DNA of 64,000 nt from Saprospiraceae bacterium. GTDB lineage: Bacteria; Bacteroidota; Bacteroidia; Chitinophagales; Saprospiraceae. Positions within the stretch are counted from its first letter, which is position 1. Every line of letters begins with the position of its first letter. The position numbers and the translations under genes are program-made. The notes under the pieces were generated by a model. It had not been told where the DNA came from. It did no database searches and worked only from the letters and a program-made list of their open reading frames with translations. Shown piece by piece: positions 26,883 through 36,311 of the stretch. Where the stretch lies: NCBI GenBank assembly GCA_015490715.1, contig WFXH01000088.1, forward strand, positions 1 to 64,000, read 5' to 3'.

Positions 26883-29528
26883 ATGTGGTCTTCTAAGGAG
26901 GTTAGGGATACATTTTTGGACTTTTTTCGCGAGCGTGGGCATGTGATCGTACCATCGGCGCCCATTGTCAACAGAGATGATCCCGAGTTGATGTTTACCA
27001 ATGCGGGTATGAATCAGTTTAAGGATATCTTTCTCGGTGTGCGTCCTCCTGAGCATACGCGCGTAGCCAATACGCAGCGATGTCTTCGGGTATCGGGTAA
27101 GCACAACGATCTCGAGGAGGTGGGATACGATGGTTATCACCACACGATGTTTGAGATGCTCGGTAACTGGTCGTTTGGCGACTATTTCAAAGAGGAAGCG
27201 ATTGCGTGGGCGTGGGAGTTGATTACCGAGGTGTACGGCTTAGATCGGGACCGCCTCTATGTGACGGTCTTTGAAGGCGATGACGATGAAGGTTTAAAAA
27301 GGGATGAGGAAGCAGCTGCTGTATGGGGGAAATACATAGAGACCGATAGAATCTTGTATTTCGGCAAGGCGGATAATTTTTGGGAGATGGGCAAGAGCGG
27401 GCCTTGTGGGCCGTGTTCGGAAATACACATCGACTTGCGTTCGGAGGAAGAGCGAAAGCGCCTCGACGCCCGCACGCTTGTCAACACCGGTCATCCCGAA
27501 GTCATCGAGCTGTGGAATTTGGTGTTCATCCAATACAACCGAAAAGCAGATGGCACCTTGGAGCCGCTTTCGACCTACCACGTCGACACAGGCATGGGCT
27601 TCGAACGCCTGTGCATGGTCCTTCAAGGAAAGAAGTCGAGCTATGAGACGGATATCTTCCAACCGATCATAGCGGCCATCGAAGATAAGACGGGGAAACA
27701 ATATAGTTCTAACTACCGAGATGAAGCCTATCGGGATATCGCCTTTCGAGTGGTAGCTGATCATGTACGCGCAGTGGCTTTTGCCATCGCCGATGGTCAG
27801 CTGCCGTCGAATACGGGGGCGGGATATGTCGTTCGGCGCATCTTGCGTCGTGCTGTGCGGTATTACTATTCCTATTTAGACAGGAAAGAGCCTCTCCTTT
27901 GCGAGTTGGTCCCGCTACTGGTATCGTATTATGAGGATGTTTTTCCCATTCTGGCGAAGCAAAGCGAGCTCGTTCAGAAGATCATCGAAGAGGAAGAGCG
28001 GGCATTTTTACGCACCATTGCATCGGGCCTACGCCGATTTGAGCAGCTCAGCGTAGACAAAGATGTATTGACGGGGGAAGAGGTCTTTGAATTGTACGAC
28101 ACGTATGGATTCCCCTACGATCTGACGGAGTTATTGGCGCGCGAACGTGGTATGCGAGTCGATGCCGAGGGCTTTCGCAAAGCACTGGAGCGACAGCGCA
28201 ATCGAAGCCGTGCATCGGCGCAGATCTCCTCATCCGATTGGGTGCTACTTGCCGAAAGTACCGACACGGTCTTTACGGGATACGATTCCATGGTGGAGGA
28301 AAACGTCCGACTCCTTCGCTATCGCGAGATTCGCGAAAAGGGAAAAAACTTCTTTGAATGGATCTTTGACCGCACGCCATTTTATGCAGAGGGAGGTGGT
28401 CAGGTAGGAGATCGCGGTTGGGTCTACTTTGGAGATGAGAGAATCGCCGTGATCGACACCTACAAAATGCATGCCCTACACATCCATCGCACGCAGAAGG
28501 CACCTGCGGATCTTAGCGGCCCCATTAAGTTGGTAGTCGATGTGGAGCGCCGTAGGGATACGATGCGTCATCACTCCGCGACCCATCTTTTGCACGCTGC
28601 CCTTCGACAGGTGCTTGGTGCACACGTAGAGCAAAAGGGTTCGCTTGTAGCGCCCAATTATCTGCGCTTTGATTTTTCCCACTACGAAAAAATGCGTCCC
28701 GAGCAGATTGAGGCAGTTGAGGCCCTGGTCAACCAAAAGATTATGGAAAACATCCCGCTGGAAGAGCAGCGAGATATACCTATTGAGGAGGCGAAGCGGG
28801 CTGGTGCGATGATGTTGTTTGGGGAGAAGTACGGCAATCGGGTGCGCATGATCACCTTTGACAGCCAATTTTCTCGAGAGCTCTGTGGCGGCACGCACGT
28901 CGCGAGGACGGGAGATATCGGCTGGTTTGCGATAACTTCCGAAACAGGTATTGCGGCAGGTGTACGTCGCATAGAGGCAAGGGCGGGGCGTCATGCTTAC
29001 GAATACATTAGCTCCGAACGCCGTCAGCTTCGGGAGTTGCGCACTTTGCTAAAGACTTCCGACAACGTTGTCAAGCAGGTTGAACAACTCCAGATACGAC
29101 TCAAAGAGCTGGAAAAAGACATCGAGCGCAGGAAGCGCGAGTATCTTCAGCAGATTCGAGAGCGGCTCATCCAGCATGCAGTATCCATGGATGGATATCG
29201 GCTTGTCGTCGCCGAGTTAAAAGACATTGATGCTGCTGGGGTCAAAGATTTGGTCTATCAATTGGAGCAGAGCTTGCGGCCGGCGGTAGTCGTTGTGGGA
29301 TATGTATCCAAAGAAAAGCCCCAGCTCGCTATTCGGGTGAGTGAGTCTCTTGCGGTGGAGGAGGAATTTGACGCGAGGAAAATTGCCGCAACGCTGGCAT
29401 CCGAGATCGGTGGTGGTGGAGGAGGCCAGCCCTTCTTTGCCACGGCAGGAGGAAAAAAGACCGAAGGTCTTCCCAGCGCCCTTCAAAAGGCCAAAGCGCT
29501 CTTTCAATCGATAAAAACGCAGCAATAG
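26883..29528 (+). CDS. alaS: Alanyl-tRNA synthetase
   Basis: 881 residues, full length. The class II catalytic core comes first (TNAGMNQFKDIFLG, RVANTQRCLRVSGKHNDLE, FEMLGNWSFGDYFK), then the tRNA-recognition region, then an editing domain with zinc/active residues HSATHLLH and CGGTHV. A C-terminal coiled coil and glycine-rich C-Ala segment (EIGGGGGGQPFFATAGG) follow. It charges tRNA-Ala and clears Ser/Gly mischarging. It is first in an operon with the HMG-CoA lyase-like gene four bases away and the Omp85-like gene. Confidence 0.97.
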   Translation: MWSSKEVRDTFLDFFRERGHVIVPSAPIVNRDDPELMFTNAGMNQFKDIFLGVRPPEHTRVANTQRCLRVSGKHNDLEEVGYDGYHHTMFEMLGNWSFGDYFKEEAIAWAWELITEVYGLDRDRLYVTVFEGDDDEGLKRDEEAAAVWGKYIETDRILYFGKADNFWEMGKSGPCGPCSEIHIDLRSEEERKRLDARTLVNTGHPEVIELWNLVFIQYNRKADGTLEPLSTYHVDTGMGFERLCMVLQGKKSSYETDIFQPIIAAIEDKTGKQYSSNYRDEAYRDIAFRVVADHVRAVAFAIADGQLPSNTGAGYVVRRILRRAVRYYYSYLDRKEPLLCELVPLLVSYYEDVFPILAKQSELVQKIIEEEERAFLRTIASGLRRFEQLSVDKDVLTGEEVFELYDTYGFPYDLTELLARERGMRVDAEGFRKALERQRNRSRASAQISSSDWVLLAESTDTVFTGYDSMVEENVRLLRYREIREKGKNFFEWIFDRTPFYAEGGGQVGDRGWVYFGDERIAVIDTYKMHALHIHRTQKAPADLSGPIKLVVDVERRRDTMRHHSATHLLHAALRQVLGAHVEQKGSLVAPNYLRFDFSHYEKMRPEQIEAVEALVNQKIMENIPLEEQRDIPIEEAKRAGAMMLFGEKYGNRVRMITFDSQFSRELCGGTHVARTGDIGWFAITSETGIAAGVRRIEARAGRHAYEYISSERRQLRELRTLLKTSDNVVKQVEQLQIRLKELEKDIERRKREYLQQIRERLIQHAVSMDGYRLVVAELKDIDAAGVKDLVYQLEQSLRPAVVVVGYVSKEKPQLAIRVSESLAVEEEFDARKIAATLASEIGGGGGGQPFFATAGGKKTEGLPSALQKAKALFQSIKTQQ

Positions 29529-29532
29529 TTTG

Positions 29533-30420
29533 ATGAAGGATTCCATCCACATCACCGAGTGTCCGCGGGACGCCATGCAGGGGCTAAAGCAATTTATTCC
29601 CACCGAAGACAAGGTGCGGTATATACAGGCATTATTGGAGGTAGGGTATGAAATCGTGGACTTTGGAAGTTTTGTTTCACCGAAGGCCATTCCTCAGATG
29701 CGCGACACCGCAGAAGTAGTGCGCAAGCTCGATCTATCGCGCACGACTACCAAACTCCTTGCCATCATCGCCAATTTGCGGGGAGCAGCCCAGGCAGTGC
29801 AGTTCGAGCAAATCCATTACTTGGGGTTTCCGTTTTCCGTGTCGGAAACATTTCAGATACGCAATACCAATGCGACCATGGAAGAAAGCATCGATCGCGT
29901 GCTCGACATTCATGCACTGTGTCAACAAAACGGCAAAGAGTTGGTCGTCTATTTATCCATGGCTTTTGGCAATCCCTATGGGGATCCCTGGAATCTCAAG
30001 AGTGTCGTCAAATGGATAGAGTACTTTATTCAGGCAGGCATTCGGAGATTTGCACTTTCCGATACGATTGGCGTAGCCAATCCGGATAGCATCGTATACC
30101 TCTTCACGGGGTTGACGTCGGAATACCCCCATTGTACCTTTGGCGCACACTTTCATACCCGACCCGATAATTGGTACGACAATGTCAAGGCGGCGTACGA
30201 TAGCGGGTGTCGTCATTTTGATGCCGCCATTGGAGGATTTGGAGGCTGCCCAATGGCCAGAGATGAACTGACGGGTAATCTCCCCACAGAGTCGCTTTTG
30301 GAGTTTTGTCGCACCGAGCACATTCCCTGCACGATTGATGATGATGCTTTTCTGCATGCATGGGATATAGCACGTGAGATTTTCCCCAATCGACCGCTGC
30401 ATCATGTGGCCATTCCATAG
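29533..30420 (+). CDS. Hydroxymethylglutaryl-CoA lyase family protein
   Basis: 295 residues from ATG 29533. An HMGL-like TIM barrel: the opening ITECPRDAMQG corresponds to the E-x-G-x-R-D-G-x-Q catalytic motif with Arg-Asp kept. VDFGSFVSPKAIPQM, ALSDTIGVANPDS and the metal-binding HFHTRPDNW follow. The C-terminal GGFGGCPMARDELTGN matches the family's Cys-containing loop. It should cleave HMG-CoA, or a similar 3-hydroxy-3-methylacyl-CoA, to acetyl-CoA and acetoacetate in leucine breakdown. It starts four bases after alaS and overlaps the Omp85-like start by 17 bases. Confidence 0.9.
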   Translation: MKDSIHITECPRDAMQGLKQFIPTEDKVRYIQALLEVGYEIVDFGSFVSPKAIPQMRDTAEVVRKLDLSRTTTKLLAIIANLRGAAQAVQFEQIHYLGFPFSVSETFQIRNTNATMEESIDRVLDIHALCQQNGKELVVYLSMAFGNPYGDPWNLKSVVKWIEYFIQAGIRRFALSDTIGVANPDSIVYLFTGLTSEYPHCTFGAHFHTRPDNWYDNVKAAYDSGCRHFDAAIGGFGGCPMARDELTGNLPTESLLEFCRTEHIPCTIDDDAFLHAWDIAREIFPNRPLHHVAIP

Positions 30421-31684
30421 GTTACGAGCCAATCTCTTATCTATCCACACCGCGATCATAATTGGGTTATGGGTATTTCCCACAGCTGCTCAGACGGTAT
30501 CGTCGATTTCCTTTGAGGGCGTAAGACGTACGGATACGAGCTGGCTCGTGGGCTTTTTACGACAAAGGCCTGGAACAGAGTTGAATTTGGTCGAGATCGA
30601 ACGCGATGCTCAGCGCCTGAAGCGTTTGAGATTATTTCATTGGGTGTCGTATCGCATCGTACCCACTGAGGACAAAGATACGGTGTATGTGCGGTGGCTC
30701 ATTCGTGAAGGCTGGTACCGATTTCCCTATTTGTGGGGCATTTGGTATAGCGGGCTTCGAGGTGTCGAGCTTGGAGGGACAGATATACATCTCTTGGGGA
30801 AAGGTATTAGAGCAGGATTTTGGATCAAAGCCTACCAGCGACTCTCCTGGGGAGTGATGTTTGACAGGCAAATATTACATCCTCGATCGTGGGGCTATGG
30901 CGCAATGGTCCAGCGATATCGCAGCATTGAGCCCCTTTACTTTCGTCCGGCAGTGGTCAATGTAGACTATACGCTTGTGCAGTTTGAGTGGAATACGTAT
31001 TACCAGCTATCGGATGTATGGCGTGTAGGTGTAGGAATATCCTGGCTCTATGAGCGTTTTGATTTCTTTCAAGAGATATTGGGTTACGACACTGTGCGAA
31101 CCTATAAAAACGGCATTACGCTATTCGTAGTGTCGGATCAAAGGGAATACGACGAGGAATTGGTTCGCCGTGGGGTGTATGAAATGCAGATACGCGGCAT
31201 TTACGATTGGCAATACCCACAATTGGGGTGGCTTCAGCTGGACATGTATTTTACGCATTATTGGGTGCTTCCTTGGCGTGTACAGCTGATCGCTCGTGGT
31301 GGATTGGGCATTGCCACACATCGCTATTCACCCTTTTTACCTTACGTTATCGATGGGCAGATAAATGTGCGCGGTGTAGGGTATCGCGTTTGTCGCGGTA
31401 CGGGCGTCGTATGGTCGAATTTTGAAGGTAGGCGAAGAATCCTAGAAACCCCCTGGTTTGATTGCCTCGGGGCGATATACATCGATATAGCTGGAATACG
31501 CGATGCCGAAGGGCCAGCATGGCGTTTTTTTCATCCGTCGGGTAGGTATTTTTCTTCAGGTGTGGGATATGTGTTCCGATGGAAGCGCGGGTGGGTCGTT
31601 TCATCGGCATTGTATGGTAGTCTCGTCTGGGGGCCGGACGGCATGCGCTTTTCCCCTGTGTTGTTGGTAGGCGATTGGTTTTAA
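30404..31684 (+). CDS. Small Omp85-like outer-membrane protein with one POTRA domain
   Basis: 426 residues from ATG 30404, which lies inside the HMGL gene; the frame extends to 30374, but a signal peptide (about 1-30, ending FPTAAQT) is placed correctly only here. One POTRA domain (about 30-110, VSSISFEGVRRTDTSWLVGF, then the LFHWVSYRIV strand) is followed by a Tyr/Trp-rich beta-barrel of about 300 residues ending in VLLVGDWF. BamA has five POTRAs and about 800 residues, so this is a minimal member, perhaps like PatC/Omp85 shorter forms. Role unknown: protein insertion or passive porin are both possible. Followed by rsmD on the other strand. Confidence 0.75.
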   Translation: MWPFHRLRANLLSIHTAIIIGLWVFPTAAQTVSSISFEGVRRTDTSWLVGFLRQRPGTELNLVEIERDAQRLKRLRLFHWVSYRIVPTEDKDTVYVRWLIREGWYRFPYLWGIWYSGLRGVELGGTDIHLLGKGIRAGFWIKAYQRLSWGVMFDRQILHPRSWGYGAMVQRYRSIEPLYFRPAVVNVDYTLVQFEWNTYYQLSDVWRVGVGISWLYERFDFFQEILGYDTVRTYKNGITLFVVSDQREYDEELVRRGVYEMQIRGIYDWQYPQLGWLQLDMYFTHYWVLPWRVQLIARGGLGIATHRYSPFLPYVIDGQINVRGVGYRVCRGTGVVWSNFEGRRRILETPWFDCLGAIYIDIAGIRDAEGPAWRFFHPSGRYFSSGVGYVFRWKRGWVVSSALYGSLVWGPDGMRFSPVLLVGDWF

Positions 31685-31703
31685 GATTTCATACGTGCTA
31701 TCA

Positions 31704-32264
31704 TCACTCTTCTTCCGTTGGAGGGAGGTACTGGAAGACGCTAAGGAGCGTTCTGCCGTATCGCTTTTGAAAGGCAAAATGGGGGAGGTGTTCGAAGTAA
31801 GAGCCCCTGGCGTGTTCGACGATGAGGATACCACCGTGGGTGAGGAGTGGTTTGTTAAAAATATTTCGGAGGAGTGCAGCAGTGCCCGTATATCGGTAGG
31901 GAGGGTCGGCGAAAATGATGTCGTAGGGTTGGTGATGTATGCGTATAAAATCTTCGACCTTCATGGGTACAACTCGGATGGAGTCGTCGATGCCAAAGTC
32001 GCTCGCTGTCTTTTGGATGAAGGCGACGCATTGTGGATTGCTCTCAACGGCAGTGATATCTCGGCATCCTCGTGAGGCCATTTCATAGCTCATCCCTCCA
32101 AAACCGGCAAAGAGATCCAAAAAACGCACTTTGCTCAAATCGTAGCGATGTTCGAGGATATTGAATACGGCCTCACGCGTCTTGTCCGAAGTGGGGCGCA
32201 CGCCAGGGAATTTGCCCTTCGGGTAAAATTTACGGCCACCTAAGAATCCGCTAATGATGCGCAT
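31704..32264 (-). CDS. rsmD: 16S rRNA (guanine(966)-N(2))-methyltransferase RsmD
   Basis: 186 residues from ATG 32264. The N-terminal RIISGFLGGRKF and VRPTSDKTREAVFNIL are RsmD signatures. The SAM-binding motif is LDLFAGFGGMSYEMASRG and the catalytic motif is DPPY. It methylates G966 of 16S rRNA. Overlaps the DUF3822 gene by 14 bases; last gene of a three-gene operon, a gene pairing I recall from other Bacteroidota. Confidence 0.93.
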   Translation of the reverse strand: MRIISGFLGGRKFYPKGKFPGVRPTSDKTREAVFNILEHRYDLSKVRFLDLFAGFGGMSYEMASRGCRDITAVESNPQCVAFIQKTASDFGIDDSIRVVPMKVEDFIRIHHQPYDIIFADPPYRYTGTAALLRNIFNKPLLTHGGILIVEHARGSYFEHLPHFAFQKRYGRTLLSVFQYLPPTEEE

Positions 32265-33033
32265 AGCTGAGTCCAACAGTGTAATGTGCGGCGAAGAGAT
32301 CGTAAAAACGGTGGTATTGTGGATAGTGCGTATTGGGGTGCTTCAACAGCTGCACTTCTGGGAAATATCTCCTCATGGGATTGAGCAAATTGGATGCATC
32401 TTCAACCTCTCCATATAGCCATAAGGGCAAGCTATCGAGGGGAATGTCTAAGGAGTGTTGGCATGCCTTGAGGTAATAGATAAGGGCCTCTGCGAGGTGT
32501 TGGTTGGAAAGGTCAACTTGATTGGCATAGCTCAGCCTATGGTGTTGGAGGATGAGTATGAAAGCAATATCGCTGTACAAACCGATATAGATGCCGTCCG
32601 AGGCACTACGATAGGCGAGGTCCTTGAGGATGCCTATCCAGTGATGATAAAAATGCGTGTGGGCCTGAGCCGGCATGATCTCCCGAACTGTTGCAGGGAG
32701 CAACACCTGGTACGACAATATAGTGTCCCATGAGAGGAGTTTTCGATGCTGAAGAGTATCCAACGTATTGTTGGGGTAGATATGTTGCCAGTTCGTGAGG
32801 AGGGTTTGTAACGGTATCGTCAGACCGTGGTGGAGTAAAAACGGCACTCCATTAGAGAGGATTATGCCGATTTGGTGGGCATTTCGAAGCTGGGACTGGA
32901 TCGTGGCCAAGGAAGAGGTATCTTCATAACTGGCATAAAATAGTTGTACTTCCTGCTGGGCGGTCCCCATCGGTTGGAAAAGCGCACAGTGTTGGGGGTA
33001 AACGGCGAGAAATTGGATGGGGGTATTAGTCAT
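32251..33033 (-). CDS. DUF3822 family protein
   Basis: 260 residues, no signal peptide or transmembrane segment, and an even distribution of hydrophobic strands. The position directly upstream of rsmD and the sequence style (a central YIGLYSDIAFILILQHHRLS and AEALIYYLKACQHSLDIPLD) fit DUF3822, a Bacteroidota-specific family of unknown function that I recall as ASKHA/actin-like. I cannot identify a nucleotide-binding motif. Start ATG 33033 overlaps the upstream stop by one base (TAATG). It is rich in His and Gln. Confidence 0.75.
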   Translation of the reverse strand: MTNTPIQFLAVYPQHCALFQPMGTAQQEVQLFYASYEDTSSLATIQSQLRNAHQIGIILSNGVPFLLHHGLTIPLQTLLTNWQHIYPNNTLDTLQHRKLLSWDTILSYQVLLPATVREIMPAQAHTHFYHHWIGILKDLAYRSASDGIYIGLYSDIAFILILQHHRLSYANQVDLSNQHLAEALIYYLKACQHSLDIPLDSLPLWLYGEVEDASNLLNPMRRYFPEVQLLKHPNTHYPQYHRFYDLFAAHYTVGLSYAHH

Positions 33034-33626
33034 TACTCCCAGTTGCCGGCCATGGTGGGTTTGTTGCGGTCACCGATTTTGAGGAGCTTGTCGGGGTCGT
33101 AGTTATCGTCGTAGCGTTGATAGCGCTTGTCGCTATAGGGCCCCATGAACACTTTGTAGGGTACGCCCACTTCCATAACGGGTACCTTGGTTTTCTGGTA
33201 TTCGATGATATCGGCAAAGATCATGAAGGTATCCTTATTGGAATAGGGTACATAGGGGAGATTGTCTAAGCTATCGGGGTGTAAACCTACTTCGAGTAGT
33301 TTTTCACGAGCGGGTACGTAGTTGGTATCTCGAAGGATGGCCGTCGGATCATCGGGGTTATTGGGATCTTGTTCGAGGATGACAATGGGTACGGAGTCGT
33401 GCTTGAGCACGTAGATGAGGGAATCCCAACTGGGCGCGAAACTGCCTTTGATGGCGTTGTATACTTCTTCGGCCTTGCGGATATCCATGAGTTTTTTGAT
33501 GACGGCCAGTTCGCGCTTGGCCTTTTGTTGTTGAAATCGAATGGGTTCCTTAATGCTATTGATGAGCAAGATGGCGATGAGGATGATGCCAAGGGTCAAT
33601 AAGATGTTGAGTATAGTACGTTTCAT
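33033..33626 (-). CDS. Pseudopilin-like membrane-anchored protein
   Basis: 197 residues from ATG 33626; the frame extends to 33785, but the promoter at 33696-33703 and the hydrophobic start argue for this codon. One N-terminal transmembrane segment (about 4-23, TILNILLTLGIILIAILLIN) is followed by a helical KxxREL-rich stalk (about 30-60, with RFQQQKAKRELAVIKKLMDI), then a small globular domain. The layout resembles type IV pilins/pseudopilins without a prepilin peptidase site. This gene + DUF3822 + rsmD recurs, as I recall, in Bacteroidota. Function unknown. Confidence 0.65.
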   Translation of the reverse strand: MKRTILNILLTLGIILIAILLINSIKEPIRFQQQKAKRELAVIKKLMDIRKAEEVYNAIKGSFAPSWDSLIYVLKHDSVPIVILEQDPNNPDDPTAILRDTNYVPAREKLLEVGLHPDSLDNLPYVPYSNKDTFMIFADIIEYQKTKVPVMEVGVPYKVFMGPYSDKRYQRYDDNYDPDKLLKIGDRNKPTMAGNWE

Positions 33627-33695
33627 ACGATTGTAGGTTTTAACTACATTTTCCCTCCTGCTGCAATGATAAGGAGATTTTGTGGAATTCGACAA

Positions 33696-33703
33696 CAAAG
33701 ATA
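33696..33703 (-). promoter_or_regulatory. Promoter -7 element of the pseudopilin-like/DUF3822/rsmD operon
   Basis: Minus-strand TATCTTTG, about 70 bases upstream of ATG 33626. It lies within the first possible stretch of the divergent tsaD frame, so the two genes share a very tight regulatory region. Confidence 0.55.
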
Positions 33704-33706
33704 CGC

Positions 33707-34783
33707 ATGATTGTGTTTTTTTATGGAAATCACCGCGTTTTGGATCCCGTCGTCCTCGGCATAGAGACTTCCTGTGATGAGACATCGGCAGCGGTGCTGC
33801 GCGGAGGGAAAGTGTTGTCTAATATTGTGTCGAGTCAGCTGGAGCACAGTGAATACGGTGGGGTAGTGCCAGAGTTGGCATCCCGGATGCACTTGCGCAA
33901 CATTGTGCCGGTCGTGCAACGGGCCCTTGAGGAGGCTGAGCTGGGATTTGAGGACTTAGATGCAGTGGGTGTGACCTGTGGGCCGGGGCTCATTGGAGCG
34001 TTGATGGTGGGAGTGTCGTATGCGAGGGCTGTGGGCTTGGCCATGGATATTCCAGTGGTGCCGGTGCATCACATGCAAGCCCATGTGCACGCGTTGTGGA
34101 TTGAATACGGCGATCGGTTGAAATTTCCGTTTCTCTGCTTGACTGTATCGGGAGGACATACACAATTGGTGTGTGTAGAGGGACCGCTCAAGATGCGCAT
34201 TGTGGGGCAAACCTTGGACGATGCAGCGGGGGAAGCATTTGACAAAATCGGAAAGCTCCTTGGGTTACCCTATCCAGCGGGTCCTCGCATCGATGCGCTT
34301 GCGCGTGAAGGCAGTGTTCGGTATACCTTTCCGAAGGCAAAAGTGCCGGGATGGGACTTTTCGTTTAGTGGTTTGAAGACGGCGGTACTGTATTTTTTAC
34401 GTCAGCAGAGGGAGCGGGAGCACAATTTCATACAAAAAAACATAAACGACATCTGTGCATCGGTACAAGCCAATATTATTGAGGTATTGGTAGAAAAGGC
34501 GATCGAGGCAGCAGAGGCGATGTCCATTGGTAGGGTGGCTATCGCGGGAGGGGTGGCGGGTAATTCTCTGTTGCGGGCGCGTATACGTCACGAGGCGGAA
34601 CGCCGTGGGTGGGCGGTGTACATACCATCGATGGTCTATTGTACGGACAATGCGGCGATGGTCGCCATGCAGGCCGCGCTGCACCTCAGCTGTGGAGCGG
34701 TCCAGCCATATGAGACTGTTGCGGACCCAGCACTGCCTTGGATTGAAGAAATTGATTGTCAATGTGCTACGCATGAAAGTTGA
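33707..34783 (+). CDS. tsaD: tRNA N6-adenosine threonylcarbamoyltransferase TsaD
   Basis: About 347-358 residues. The ATP/metal signature LGIETSCDETSAAVL lies close to the N-terminus and HHMQAHVHA supplies the metal-binding His pair. SGGHTQLV and AGGVAGNS are also typical. It makes t6A37 in ANN-decoding tRNAs together with TsaB/C/E. The start is unclear: ATG 33707 adds an odd VFFYGNHR leader, whereas TTG 33740 begins directly at DPVVLGIETS as in most homologues. It is divergent from the pseudopilin-like operon, with their 5' ends overlapping in the promoter region. Confidence 0.93.
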   Translation: MIVFFYGNHRVLDPVVLGIETSCDETSAAVLRGGKVLSNIVSSQLEHSEYGGVVPELASRMHLRNIVPVVQRALEEAELGFEDLDAVGVTCGPGLIGALMVGVSYARAVGLAMDIPVVPVHHMQAHVHALWIEYGDRLKFPFLCLTVSGGHTQLVCVEGPLKMRIVGQTLDDAAGEAFDKIGKLLGLPYPAGPRIDALAREGSVRYTFPKAKVPGWDFSFSGLKTAVLYFLRQQREREHNFIQKNINDICASVQANIIEVLVEKAIEAAEAMSIGRVAIAGGVAGNSLLRARIRHEAERRGWAVYIPSMVYCTDNAAMVAMQAALHLSCGAVQPYETVADPALPWIEEIDCQCATHES

Positions 34784-34790
34784 ATTGAAA

Positions 34791-34823
34791 TTGAACGAAA
34801 TTGCCCAATATTTTGTAACTTTG
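34791..34823 (+). promoter_or_regulatory. Complete promoter of ahcY
   Basis: TTG at 34791, a 22-base spacer, then TAACTTTG at 34816-34823, fitting TTG-N17-23-TAnnTTTG. The leader to the ATG at 34863 is about 30 bases, too short for a SAH riboswitch. Confidence 0.7.
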
Positions 34824-34862
34824 CCAAATGCAACCGAAACCATACATTAAAAACGCAGTGCT

Positions 34863-36176
34863 ATGTTGATTAAGACCAAGACTTTGCCGTATAAGGTCAA
34901 AGACATCAATTTGGCCGATTGGGGTCGCAAGGAGATCGAATTGGCCGAAGCCGAGATGCCGGGCTTGATGGCCATTCGCGAAGAGTATCGGGACAAAAAG
35001 CCCCTTAAAGGTGCGCGCATAGCGGGATGTCTGCACATGACGATCCAGACGGCAGTGTTGATCGAGACCTTGGTAGAACTTGGGGCAGAGGTGGCCTGGT
35101 CGTCGTGTAATATCTTTTCTACGCAAGATCATGCCGCAGCTGCGATCGCAAAGAGAGGTATTCCCGTCTATGCGTGGAAGGGCGAGACAGAAGAGGAATA
35201 CTGGTGGTGTATCGAGCAGACGCTATACGCTTTTGAAGGGGGCAAGCCACTCAATATGATTTTGGACGATGGCGGGGATCTGACGCAATACGTATTGGAC
35301 AATCATCCCGAGATCGTCAAAGGGCTCAGAGGTATCACTGAGGAGACGACTACGGGTGTCAAACGGCTTTACGATCGCATGAAGGCTGGTACGTTGCCGG
35401 TCCCGGCGATCAATGTCAACGACAGTGTGACGAAATCGAAGTTTGACAACAAGTACGGATGTCGGGAATCGGCAGTTGACGCCATTCGCAGGGCTACGGA
35501 TCTCATGCTCGCTGGTAAGGTAGTCGTCGTAGCGGGCTATGGCGATGTCGGCAAGGGGACGGCAGCAGCATTTCGCGGTGCCCATGCGCGTGTGATTGTC
35601 ACAGAAATCGATCCCATCTGTGCGCTACAAGCCGCCATGGAGGGCTATGAGGTCAAAAAGATGATCGACGCGGTCAAAGAGGCCGATATCGTCATCACCG
35701 CCACGGGCAATAAAAATGTCGTCACCGCCGAGCACTTTAAGCTCATGAAAGACAAGTGCGTCGTAGCCAATATCGGTCACTTCGACAATGAAATCGACGT
35801 GGCATGGCTCAACAAGCATTACGGCCATACAAAAGTGACCATCAAGCCGCAGGTAGATAAATACACCGTCGACGGCAAAGACATCATCGTCCTCGCAGAG
35901 GGGCGATTGGTCAACCTCGGATGTGCCACAGGCCATCCCTCTTTTGTGATGTCCAACTCCTTTACCAATCAGGTGCTCGCACAAATCGAGTTGTGGAATC
36001 ATCCCGAGCGGTATGAAAACAAAGTCTATGTACTGCCCAAACACCTCGACGAAAAGGTCGCACGTCTTCATTTGAAAAAGCTCGGGGTGGAAATCGATCA
36101 ACTCACTCCCGAACAAGCGGAGTATATCGGCGTGCCCATCGAAGGACCGTACAAGCCTGATTACTATCGATATTGA
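34863..36176 (+). CDS. ahcY: S-adenosylhomocysteinase
   Basis: 437 residues. The substrate region ([35 protein letters not shown]), NAD-binding loop [16 protein letters not shown] and C-terminal KPDYYRY are all typical of AhcY. It hydrolyses SAH to adenosine and homocysteine, relieving product inhibition of methyltransferases and feeding homocysteine to the methionine cycle and, perhaps, to the PLP enzyme at 16-17 kb. Monocistronic: own promoter and terminator. Confidence 0.97.
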   Translation: MLIKTKTLPYKVKDINLADWGRKEIELAEAEMPGLMAIREEYRDKKPLKGARIAGCLHMTIQTAVLIETLVELGAEVAWSSCNIFSTQDHAAAAIAKRGIPVYAWKGETEEEYWWCIEQTLYAFEGGKPLNMILDDGGDLTQYVLDNHPEIVKGLRGITEETTTGVKRLYDRMKAGTLPVPAINVNDSVTKSKFDNKYGCRESAVDAIRRATDLMLAGKVVVVAGYGDVGKGTAAAFRGAHARVIVTEIDPICALQAAMEGYEVKKMIDAVKEADIVITATGNKNVVTAEHFKLMKDKCVVANIGHFDNEIDVAWLNKHYGHTKVTIKPQVDKYTVDGKDIIVLAEGRLVNLGCATGHPSFVMSNSFTNQVLAQIELWNHPERYENKVYVLPKHLDEKVARLHLKKLGVEIDQLTPEQAEYIGVPIEGPYKPDYYRY

Positions 36177-36241
36177 TCTACCATTGTAGAGGCATTGATG
36201 CCTCCTATACGCTACTGTCCACCATTTTATCCGAAAGAGCA

Positions 36242-36279
36242 AGCTCGGTGCGTTATGTAGTTAGCGCCGAGCTTTTTGT
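36242..36279 (+). terminator. Intrinsic terminator of ahcY
   Basis: AGCTCGGTGC pairs with GCGCCGAGCT (one wobble) around a 12-base loop, followed by TTTTTGTTTTT. It separates ahcY from the lpx operon. Confidence 0.9.
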
Positions 36280-36311
36280 TTTTCGCTTTTTGTCCAAAGG
36301 TTTGTCCTCTC

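Noticed and set aside
34783-34862. Possible SAH riboswitch ahead of ahcY
   Set aside because: The transcript leader predicted from the promoter is only about 30 bases, too short for the known SAH riboswitch.
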